From the NCBI GenBank assembly GCA_903906615.1, contig CAIVKT010000588.1:1-10120 (forward strand): 10,120 nucleotides of DNA, read 5' to 3'. Numbering within the stretch: position 1 is the stretch's first letter; each line of letters starts with the position of its first letter. Both the position numbers and the translations under genes were made by a program. Shown piece by piece: positions 1 through 7,094 of this stretch. The notes beneath the pieces are model-generated. The model saw only the letters and a program-made list of their open reading frames with translations. It was not told where the DNA came from and did not search any database. This stretch comes from an uncultured Bacteroidota bacterium. Lineage in GTDB: Bacteria > Bacteroidota > Bacteroidia > Chitinophagales > Chitinophagaceae.

Positions 1-343
1 CGCGCTGCCCTCTTTCCACCATAAATACAGCATAGTGGTGCGGGAGTATCTTAGTGGTCTTTACTACCGTATCTTTCGCGTAGGCTGCGTCCTTCTTTTC
101 GTATTCCTCCTTAGTTGGGTGCGGGCCCGTACATCCGCCATCCAAATATGTTTTCCTCATCGTGAAGGATATAGCTGTATCCCCTGTGTTGTACACGATC
201 ATTTCCGGCACCGGCTTGCCGTCTTTAATTTCCCAAAAGCGCCAAAACAGCACATTCTTGTAACTGATCCCTATGCCAATAAGCGCATAGCTATGTGCCC
301 GGGCACAGAAGATAAGTAGCAATAACAAAATAAGGCGGCGCAT
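1..343 (-). CDS. Secreted protein of unknown function, N-terminal part (gene runs off the left edge)
   Basis: Reading the minus strand from the ATG at 343 gives an open frame of 114 codons that is still open at base 1, so the C-terminus is missing. The start MRRLILLLLLIFCARAHS is a typical signal peptide: two arginines, a leucine-rich core, then a small-residue cleavage region around ARA or SYA. Export from the cytoplasm is therefore likely. The mature part contains IGISYKNVLFWRFWEIKDG, then a stretch rich in Thr, Lys and charged residues with one cysteine in GGCTGPHP. I do not recognise a family and assign no function. The gene starts 64 nt after the hemD stop on the same strand, so it may be the third gene of the DUF4271-hemD unit. 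No ribosome binding site or consensus promoter is obvious in the gap, which contains a T-rich tract without a hairpin. The gene is real with good confidence because the frame is open and the signal peptide is convincing; its function is unknown. Confidence 0.7.
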   Translation of the reverse strand, partial: MRRLILLLLLIFCARAHSYALIGIGISYKNVLFWRFWEIKDGKPVPEMIVYNTGDTAISFTMRKTYLDGGCTGPHPTKEEYEKKDAAYAKDTVVKTTKILPHHYAVFMVERGQR

Positions 344-407
344 GTGGTCCCGTTTTCTTCAAAACGCAAACACATGCCACAAAATTGTACGCAAAAAAAG
401 AAAACTA

Positions 408-1202
408 TTATTTTTTAGTGCCGGAGAGGAATAACTCCAGCGCTGATACCATAGATGGCGCGTTTACAGCCGGCGCCTTGATGTCTAAGCGCAGCCCGCT
501 ATCCTCCACAGCCTTGGAGGTGGTAGGGCCAAATGCGCCTATCAGTGTCCCGTTCTGTTTAAAGGAGGGGTCATGGTCAAATAACGTCTGCACACTGAAC
601 GGGCTGAAGAACACGATCATATCATAATCCATGTCCATAGCGGGCTTTATGTCGTTGGATACCATACGGTACAGCGTGGCATCGGTATACTTAATGGCGT
701 GTTTGATAAGGTATTGGGCAATATCTGTTTTGCCGCTGTCCGATACCGGCAATATGTACTTTTCGTTCTTGTGCTTGCCAATAACATCCAGCAGGCCCTG
801 CGAGCTGCCATCTGCCGAAAAGAAAACTTTGCGTTTACGGTATAATATGAATTTCTGTAAATAAAGGGCCACAGCTTCGGTAATGCAGAAGTACTTCATA
901 TCCTGCGATACTTTCACTTTCAGCTCCTCGCATATCCTGAAAAAATGATCAACAGCATAGCGGCTGGTAAAAATGATCGCTGTGTATTCCGCAATATCTA
1001 CCCGCTGCTTGCGGAAATCCTTGCCTGCAATACCTTCCACGCGTATGAAGGCATGGAAATCCAGCTTGATATCATGTTTCTTAGCCAATTCAAAATAGGG
1101 GGACTTTTCCGTTTCCGGGCGCGGCTGCGTAATTAATATACTGCCAACCTTCACTTCCTTCTTTGCAGCACCCTTCTTTGTTGATCGAACAGCTTTAGCC
1201 AT
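408..1202 (-). CDS. hemD: Uroporphyrinogen-III synthase (HemD family)
   Basis: HemD closes and isomerises hydroxymethylbilane to uroporphyrinogen III, the branch point to heme, siroheme and cobalamin, in the cytoplasm. The 264-residue protein has the HemD two-lobe pattern. The first lobe begins at about residue 20 (SILITQPRPETEKSPYF) and includes AIIFTSRYAVDHFF at 75-88. The second lobe carries MIVFFSPFSVQTLF at 195-208 and the conserved FGPTTSKAVEDSGLRLDI at 224-241, followed by APSMVSALELF. These are the usual landmarks of the family, where sequence conservation is otherwise low, and they match the Bacteroidota form closely. Residues 1-18 are a Lys/Ala-rich extension ahead of the core. An internal start is possible but no Met lies near the core start, so I keep the ATG at 1202. 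The gene lies 55 nt downstream of the DUF4271 gene on the same strand, suggesting cotranscription. No other heme-pathway gene is in the window, so the physiological role rests on family membership. Confidence 0.9.
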   Translation of the reverse strand: MAKAVRSTKKGAAKKEVKVGSILITQPRPETEKSPYFELAKKHDIKLDFHAFIRVEGIAGKDFRKQRVDIAEYTAIIFTSRYAVDHFFRICEELKVKVSQDMKYFCITEAVALYLQKFILYRKRKVFFSADGSSQGLLDVIGKHKNEKYILPVSDSGKTDIAQYLIKHAIKYTDATLYRMVSNDIKPAMDMDYDMIVFFSPFSVQTLFDHDPSFKQNGTLIGAFGPTTSKAVEDSGLRLDIKAPAVNAPSMVSALELFLSGTKK

Positions 1203-1257
1203 ATTTAAGGATTATCGGAAATTTTGGAATCCGGCTGCATATGTTGCTGAAATCTAA

Positions 1258-2133
1258 TTAATAAAACATCATTCCTTTTACTAATAATTTCATCAAAACC
1301 GCCAGTGGCAATAATTCCGAGGCGCAAAGGTACATAAAAAAATGAAATTTACTATACTGGAAGAACGAACCGAATACCTGCCACGACCTGATATACCTGT
1401 TGAGCAACAATATGCCTAATACTATAAATGATATAATAACCACCTGCTGCGCCCACTGGTGGTCGGCAAATGCAAGGATAATGATGAACGGGATCAGCGT
1501 CACACCCAGCACCTTATTGATCAGGAACACATTGAACAGGTAATGCTCCGTAATCCCTTCTACCCTGAATGCCCACCCGCTAAAGCGCACCGTGGCATAC
1601 TTGGCCAGGTAAATAGCCCCTGTGCCGCCTATCAGCATAATGATGAGCAACGAAGGGGGTATCACCCCCGAAGTATGCGGGGTAAAGAACCGCACTATAT
1701 AATAGATATATGCCCCACCGGCAAACGTGAAGAATATATTCATCAGCAGGTTGGGCAGGCCGCTGCCCTGTAGCTGGTCTTTCAACTGCCTGTTGCTTAG
1801 TGTAGGGTTGAAAAAAGCTTTCCATAGATTGATGAAGTAGCGCGTATCCATAAACCGGATAAGCCCCAGCATCAGGCAAAGGAACAGCAGCAAATAGAAA
1901 TCAGCCGTTTGCGACACCATCACATGCGGCAACTCTATATCGCTCATGATATACGTACTTGCCATCATCGGGTGCTGCCGCAGGAATGTATCCGCCCCCA
2001 GCATGGCCCCTTTTTGCAGCGTAATACTATCTGGGAAAGCGGTGATACCATATTTTGCAGGCTGCACTGCCCCATGCGCACCCAGGCACAACAGCAACAA
2101 CACACAGCTCAGCAAAAAACGGGAAAAACGCAT
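1258..2133 (-). CDS. DUF4271 integral membrane protein
   Basis: This 291-residue protein starts with a signal peptide or signal anchor (MRFSRFLLSCVLLLLCLGAHG). A polar segment of about 55 residues follows and then about six hydrophobic helices, near residues 79-94, 127-148, 160-178, 205-223, 230-244 and 265-285. Between the first two lies a conserved-looking loop, DTRYFINLWKAFFNPTLSNR. The last part, QYSKFHFFMYLCASELLPL, resembles the C-terminal motif of DUF4271, a Bacteroidota-specific family without established function. The topology suggests a periplasmic N-terminal segment and a helical bundle in the inner membrane. It is encoded 55 nt upstream of hemD in the same direction. I recall this adjacency from other Bacteroidota, which suggests a link to HemD or tetrapyrrole handling, but that is inference. 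The ATG at 2133 is chosen because it begins the signal sequence. A TAAATTTG box ends only 8 nt upstream of it, so the transcript leader would be very short. Confidence 0.85.
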   Translation of the reverse strand: MRFSRFLLSCVLLLLCLGAHGAVQPAKYGITAFPDSITLQKGAMLGADTFLRQHPMMASTYIMSDIELPHVMVSQTADFYLLLFLCLMLGLIRFMDTRYFINLWKAFFNPTLSNRQLKDQLQGSGLPNLLMNIFFTFAGGAYIYYIVRFFTPHTSGVIPPSLLIIMLIGGTGAIYLAKYATVRFSGWAFRVEGITEHYLFNVFLINKVLGVTLIPFIIILAFADHQWAQQVVIISFIVLGILLLNRYIRSWQVFGSFFQYSKFHFFMYLCASELLPLAVLMKLLVKGMMFY

Positions 2134-2141
2134 ACAGTCTG

Positions 2142-2149
2142 CAAATTTA
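2142..2149 (-). promoter_or_regulatory. Putative -7 promoter box (TAAATTTG) of the DUF4271-hemD unit
   Basis: On the minus strand the sequence TAAATTTG matches the Bacteroidota -7 consensus TAnnTTTG exactly. It ends 8 nt before the ATG at 2133, so a transcript would have a leader of only about five bases. No TTTG lies at the usual distance of about 19-21 nt upstream, so the assignment rests on the -7 box alone. Confidence 0.45.
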
Positions 2150-2260
2150 GGCGTTATCCGTCACGGCTTTGCCCTAATTATCAAAACCTCTTTGTTATTT
2201 ATCCACTAAGCAATGTGAATAACATTTCAAATCTTCGTTTTTAAACTCGTGATGGGAATT

Positions 2261-2299
2261 CCCCCTTATAGCGTGGGCTTGTGCGTTGGCGGAAGGGGG
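2261..2299. repeat. Inverted repeat CCCCCTT / AAGGGGG with 25-nt loop
   Basis: CCCCCTT at 2261-2267 is complementary to AAGGGGG at 2293-2299. A second G-run, TTAGGGGGA, follows at 2300-2308 and could pair in its place. The element lies in the divergent gap between the DUF4271 and acyltransferase genes, at least 75 bp from either start codon. It may be a dispersed intergenic repeat, since G/C-run repeats of this kind are common in Bacteroidota spacers, or a chance structure. There is no T-tract after it, so it is not a typical terminator. Confidence 0.4.
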
Positions 2300-2352
2300 T
2301 TAGGGGGATGTCTATCGAATAATATGGTTAGCGCAACCTTATTAATCGCTCA

Positions 2353-2379
2353 ACTTTCTACTTTTTACTTTCTACTTTT
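2353..2379 (+). repeat. Two perfect 13-bp direct repeats (ACTTTCTACTTTT), period 14 bp
   Basis: ACTTTCTACTTTT occurs at 2353-2365 and again at 2367-2379, separated by one T. The second copy provides most of the -7 box of the acyltransferase gene; the first copy ends in the near-match TACTTTTT. Such a tandem unit can gain or lose copies by replication slippage, which here would move or duplicate a promoter box. Confidence 0.7.
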
Positions 2380-2380
2380 G
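2373..2380 (+). promoter_or_regulatory. Putative -7 promoter box (TACTTTTG) of the acyltransferase gene
   Basis: TACTTTTG matches the Bacteroidota consensus TAnnTTTG exactly and ends 4 nt before the ATG at 2385. Transcription would start at or within a few bases of the start codon, giving a leaderless or nearly leaderless message. I find no TTTG -33 element at the usual spacing, so either the promoter is weak or the box is fortuitous within the T/C-rich tandem repeat. Confidence 0.4.
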
Positions 2381-2384
2381 GCCC

Positions 2385-3560
2385 ATGCTCGCCAGCTTTT
2401 ACAACAAATTCCGCCGCATCACTACCAATCACCTCTACTTCCCGGAGATCGATGGTATCCGCTTTGTGGCTATCATGCTGGTGCTGCTGTTTCATATTCA
2501 TGGCTACTTTGCTGCCAAGGCAGGCTTCCCTGCAACCGATACCGCCCCCGGCCTCATCAATACCCTCTTCATCAATGGCGACCGGGGCGTAGAGCTTTTC
2601 TTCGTCCTGAGCGGCTTCATCCTTTGCCTGCCTTTCGCCCACCACTACATCAACCACGGCAAAACAGTATCGCTCAGGCGCTACTACCTGCGCCGCGTTA
2701 CCCGGCTGGAGCCTCCCTATTTCCTCGCCATGTCGGCCATATTCCTATTACACATCATTACAAATACCACATCCTTTGCTACCATGCTGCCCCATTGGCT
2801 AGCTTCGCTGGCCTATGTGCACAATATCGTGTATCACAGGGCTTCCATTGTCACCGTTGTAGCCTGGTCGTTAGAGATCGAGATACAATTCTACCTCATG
2901 GCCCCCCTACTGTTCCGCATCCTTTCCTTGCACCTGGCAGTACGTCGCATACTGCTGCTGGCGGGCATCATAGCCATCATCTTGCTACAGCATACCTATA
3001 CCACCCCATTCATCACTATTTTCAACTTTGCCCAGTACTTCCTCACCGGCATCCTCCTTGCCGATCTCTACGTTAGTAATTCAGCAGCTTCCTTCTTTAA
3101 TAAAAAATGGATAGCCCCGCTTGCAGCGATCATACTTGCCACTATCATTTACCTGCCCATCAAAAGCACCATCTCTGCACCTCAGCTATTGGCCGCTCAT
3201 TTAGTATTCCCCTTCCTTATCGGGCTTTTCTACTACATTGTTTTTAAGAACCCTGTTATCAAACAGGTATTCAGCTATAAATTCATCCCAATCATCGGTG
3301 GTATGTGCTATTCCATATACCTGCTACACTATACTATTATCTCCGTTTTAGGGCGATTTACTATCTCACTACATATCACAGATAGTTATTTACCCAACAT
3401 ATTCTTACAGATCATCCTGTTAATGATCCCCATCCTCCTGCTATCCGCCATCTTTTATCTCTATATAGAACGCCCTTTTATGTCCGGCAAATGGCTCGAT
3501 CTGCTCCTTAAAAAAGACAAAACAGAAAAAGAAACCAATATGCAGTCCGAATTTGAATAA
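2385..3560 (+). CDS. Acyltransferase-3 family integral membrane O-acyltransferase
   Basis: Members of this family (PF01757, OafA/NodX/WecH-like) move acyl groups, often acetyl, to sugars of surface polysaccharides or other acceptors, using a multi-helix domain in the inner membrane. The 391-residue length fits. Motifs appear in the expected order: EIDGIRFVAI at 21-30; FHIHGYF at 36-42 with the candidate catalytic histidine H37; DRGVELFFVLSGF at 66-78; RRVTRLEPPYF at 103-113; WSLEIEIQFY at 161-170; GGMCYSIYLLHY at 305-316; IERPF at 361-365. About ten hydrophobic helices are visible. The C-terminus is a short Lys/Glu-rich cytoplasmic tail. No glycosyltransferase or polysaccharide gene is adjacent, so the acceptor cannot be named. 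The gene is monocistronic by context: a divergent neighbour lies upstream and a 240-bp spacer with its own promoter precedes pyrG. The ATG at 2385 is chosen because the family motifs begin about 20 residues later. Confidence 0.92.
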   Translation: MLASFYNKFRRITTNHLYFPEIDGIRFVAIMLVLLFHIHGYFAAKAGFPATDTAPGLINTLFINGDRGVELFFVLSGFILCLPFAHHYINHGKTVSLRRYYLRRVTRLEPPYFLAMSAIFLLHIITNTTSFATMLPHWLASLAYVHNIVYHRASIVTVVAWSLEIEIQFYLMAPLLFRILSLHLAVRRILLLAGIIAIILLQHTYTTPFITIFNFAQYFLTGILLADLYVSNSAASFFNKKWIAPLAAIILATIIYLPIKSTISAPQLLAAHLVFPFLIGLFYYIVFKNPVIKQVFSYKFIPIIGGMCYSIYLLHYTIISVLGRFTISLHITDSYLPNIFLQIILLMIPILLLSAIFYLYIERPFMSGKWLDLLLKKDKTEKETNMQSEFE

Positions 3561-3590
3561 AACCGGAAATATCCTCAAATCATAACCTCC

Positions 3591-3651
3591 GCAAAGCCGC
3601 ACCAACATTGAGCTATTATTCACTGCAAACCCGCGCAAACATTGAGCCATT
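3591..3651 (+). repeat. Two 27-bp imperfect direct repeats, period 34 bp
   Basis: Bases 3591-3617 and 3625-3651 match at 23 of 27 positions by eye and share the core AACATTGAGC(T/C)ATT. A shorter third partial copy, TGAGCCATT, is at 3680-3688, on the other side of the hairpin at 3653-3677. The repeats lie in the spacer between the acyltransferase gene and pyrG, upstream of the pyrG promoter. They could be a dispersed intergenic repeat or regulator binding sites; nothing in the sequence decides between these. Confidence 0.65.
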
Positions 3652-3652
3652 G

Positions 3653-3677
3653 AGCTCCCGATAGCCATCGGGAAGCT
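3653..3677 (+). repeat. Hairpin: AGC-TCCCGAT / ATCGGGA-(A)-GCT, 4-nt loop
   Basis: TCCCGAT at 3656-3662 pairs perfectly with ATCGGGA at 3667-3673 around the loop AGCC. Three more pairs (AGC with GCT) extend it past one bulged A. There is no T-tract directly after it, so it is not a textbook intrinsic terminator, although it may protect the 3' end of the acyltransferase message. CCCGAT/ATCGGG hairpins are, in my recollection, a frequent intergenic element in Bacteroidota; a genome-wide count would settle that. Confidence 0.6.
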
Positions 3678-3693
3678 ACTGAGCCATTTTCAA

Positions 3694-5453
<1,760 letters not shown>

Positions 5454-5477
5454 GATTCACTTTATCAATAACCATTC

Positions 5478-5511
5478 AAAAACCCCGGCCACAATCCGGG
5501 GTTTGTTTTTT
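5478..5511 (+). terminator. Intrinsic terminator of pyrG, possibly bidirectional
   Basis: AAACCCCGG at 5480-5488 pairs with CCGGGGTTT at 5496-5504 around a 7-nt loop, followed by G and six Ts. It begins 26 nt after the pyrG stop codon. The run of five As before the C-run gives TTTTT after the hairpin on the minus strand, so it could also stop transcripts coming from the convergent alanine dehydrogenase gene. Confidence 0.92.
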
Positions 5512-5573
5512 GCAATAATGGATAATGACAATGTACTGAATAATGCTATTCGGAATAAAGACTACACCATTTG

Positions 5574-5629
5574 CCCTGGCCTTTAGGCCGGGGTTGAAGA
5601 ATAATAAAGATGGCTTTAGCCGAAAGGCT
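5574..5629. repeat. REP-like element with two TTTA-loop hairpins
   Basis: CCCTGGCC (5574-5581), loop TTTA, GGCCGGGG (5586-5593) forms a perfect 8-bp stem with one G-T wobble. Eighteen bases later GGC-TTTA-GCC (5612-5621) repeats the same loop with a shorter stem; it can alternatively fold as AGCC-GAAA-GGCT at 5618-5629. There is no T-tract. Two related hairpins a short distance apart in an intergenic space is the layout of REP/BIME elements mobilised by IS200-like (RAYT) transposases. No transposase is in the window. The rest of the 5454-5718 gap holds the pyrG terminator and AT-rich sequence without a credible gene. Confidence 0.6.
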
Positions 5630-5718
5630 CGTGTGGATAATTTTCCTTCGCCGGTGTTGGTGTTCCTCATCAATGCACTCGCGCACTATACACAACACAA
5701 TATAAATCGAAGAAAAAC

Positions 5719-6930
5719 CTAACTCTGCGAAGCCAGCAGCAGATCCAGGTCCGTATATTTCAAATTGAAGCGCTTGGCTATTGGCGCGTTCGTCACGCAG
5801 CCCTTATACATATACACACCGCGCCTGATGCCCGCCTTAGCCAGCACTATCTCGTCTATGCCGCCCAGGTCGGCACATTGCTGCATAATGGGCATCAGCA
5901 CATTACTGATGGCTCGCGATGCTGTGCGCGATACCGCCGAAGCAATATTAGGTACGCAATAATGGATCACATCATACTTTTTGAACGTAGGCTTTTCATG
6001 CGAGGTCAGCCTCGATGTTTCAAAGCAGCCGCCCCTGTCCATGCTCACATCTATGATCACCGATCCGGCTTTCATATAGCTCACCATGGCATCGCTCACC
6101 ACTACGGGCGTTATCCCGTTCACCGGCTTCAGTGCGCCCACGGCCACATCGGCACGCTTCAGCTCTTCGCCCAGCGTTAGCGGGTCCAGCACAGATGTAA
6201 AACAACGCCTGCCTATATTGTTCTGCAACCGCATAAGGCGGTACAGCGAATTGTCGAATATCTTTACCGATGCACCCAGCCCGAAGGCTGTACGCGCGGC
6301 AAACTCGCCCACCACACCAGCGCCTATGATCAGTACATTGGCAGGTGGCACGCCAGATATACCGCCCAGCAGCACACCCTTTCCGTTGTCTGTATTAGCC
6401 AGGTAGCGCGCGGCGGTCAGTATCGCGAAGTTGCCCGCTATCTCGCTCATAGAGCGCACTATGGGGTAGGTACCGGCATCATCCTTTATAGATTCAAATG
6501 CTATGGCAATGATCTTTTTAGCGATCAGTATATCCAGCACTTCCCGCTTCAGCAGCGGCATGTGTATAGGTGATATGATGGCCTGGTTGGTTTGCAGCAG
6601 CGCTGCTTCCTCATCAGATATGGGCGCCGATTTGATGATGGTGGTGGCCTTGAAAAGCTCCGCCTTATCATAAACGATCCGGGCACCGGCATCGCTGTAG
6701 TCGTTATCAAAATAAAACGAGCCATCGCCCGCGCTGTGCTCCACCGCTACATCGTGGCCTTCATTCACCAGCACAGATACCGCATCGGGTGTCAGCGCCA
6801 CACGGTTTTCCTGGAAGGAGTTTTCCTTCGGGATGCCTATGAACAACTGTTTTTTCTTCGGGGCTATCTGTAATGTCTCTTCTAACGGGACGTAGGAAAA
6901 CGAAGGAGATATGTATGGTTTCTTACTCAT
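5719..6930 (-). CDS. ald: Alanine dehydrogenase (AlaDH/PNT family)
   Basis: The enzyme interconverts L-alanine and pyruvate plus ammonia with NAD, linking amino-acid and central carbon metabolism in the cytoplasm. From the ATG at 6930 the product has 403 residues. The N-terminal AlaDH/PNT domain contains IGIPKENSFQENRVALTP at 31-48 with substrate-binding R43; K100 and H123 sit where the family has its pyruvate-binding Lys and catalytic His. The NAD domain has GAGVVG at 203-208 and an acidic residue, D226, after the second strand (KIFDNS), favouring NAD over NADP. IIDVSMDRGGCFETSR at 292-307 carries the catalytic Asp (D298), and HYCVPNIASAVSRTAS follows. A leader of about 28 residues precedes the usual core. 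In-frame starts also exist at 6942 and 7002; 7002 lies upstream of the likely promoter, so 6930 or 6942 is preferred. The gene is divergent from rpoN and convergent with pyrG. A PNT-alpha-like transhydrogenase subunit is less likely because the alanine-dehydrogenase RGGCFETS motif is present. Confidence 0.9.
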   Translation of the reverse strand: MSKKPYISPSFSYVPLEETLQIAPKKKQLFIGIPKENSFQENRVALTPDAVSVLVNEGHDVAVEHSAGDGSFYFDNDYSDAGARIVYDKAELFKATTIIKSAPISDEEAALLQTNQAIISPIHMPLLKREVLDILIAKKIIAIAFESIKDDAGTYPIVRSMSEIAGNFAILTAARYLANTDNGKGVLLGGISGVPPANVLIIGAGVVGEFAARTAFGLGASVKIFDNSLYRLMRLQNNIGRRCFTSVLDPLTLGEELKRADVAVGALKPVNGITPVVVSDAMVSYMKAGSVIIDVSMDRGGCFETSRLTSHEKPTFKKYDVIHYCVPNIASAVSRTASRAISNVLMPIMQQCADLGGIDEIVLAKAGIRRGVYMYKGCVTNAPIAKRFNLKYTDLDLLLASQS

Positions 6931-6983
6931 GGAGCCGCTCATGCACTTATATATTAAGGACAATATACACTTTATATCCGTAG

Positions 6984-7014
6984 CAAAAAAGTATTTTAAC
7001 AATTGCCGCCCAAA
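6984..7014 (-). promoter_or_regulatory. Possible promoter of the alanine dehydrogenase gene
   Basis: On the minus strand TTTG (7014-7011) is followed after 17 bases by TACTTTTTTG (6993-6984), a stretched version of the -7 box TAnnTTTG. Transcription would begin near 6979, giving a leader of about 40-50 nt to the ATG at 6942 or 6930. The match is imperfect. A weaker alternative, TATATTG, is at 6967-6961. Confidence 0.35.
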
Positions 7015-7057
7015 TTAAATATTGACCCGCCATAAAGCCTTTCTAAAGAAGGTTTTG

Positions 7058-7065
7058 TAGATTTG
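7058..7065 (+). promoter_or_regulatory. Putative -7 promoter box (TAGATTTG) of rpoN
   Basis: TAGATTTG matches TAnnTTTG exactly and lies 29 nt before the rpoN ATG, leaving a leader of roughly 25 nt. No TTTG is found at the expected upstream spacing, so the promoter call rests on the -7 box and position. The 164-bp divergent region it shares with the alanine dehydrogenase gene shows no clear operator. Confidence 0.45.
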
Positions 7066-7094
7066 AGGCGCACCAAGAGTGGCCATTATCCATT

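Noticed and set aside
1909..2244. Plus-strand frame of 111 residues opposite the start of the DUF4271 gene
   Set aside because: It is His/Gln-rich with no domain and lies antisense to a signal peptide-bearing membrane protein gene; it is a shadow.
2249..3076. Plus-strand frame of 275 residues overlapping the acyltransferase gene
   Set aside because: Its composition (His/Pro/Arg/Gln-rich) is that of an out-of-frame shadow, whereas the overlapping frame from 2385 carries all acyltransferase-3 motifs.
5476..5673. Minus-strand frame of 65 residues in the pyrG-ald gap
   Set aside because: It runs across the pyrG terminator and the REP-like hairpins, so its protein-like look is explained by the repeat; no promoter or start signal supports it.
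6931..7002. Longer N-terminus of alanine dehydrogenase from 7002
   Set aside because: The extra residues (MLKYFFATDIK...) do not fit the family, and the start lies upstream of the probable transcription start; 6930 or 6942 is preferred.
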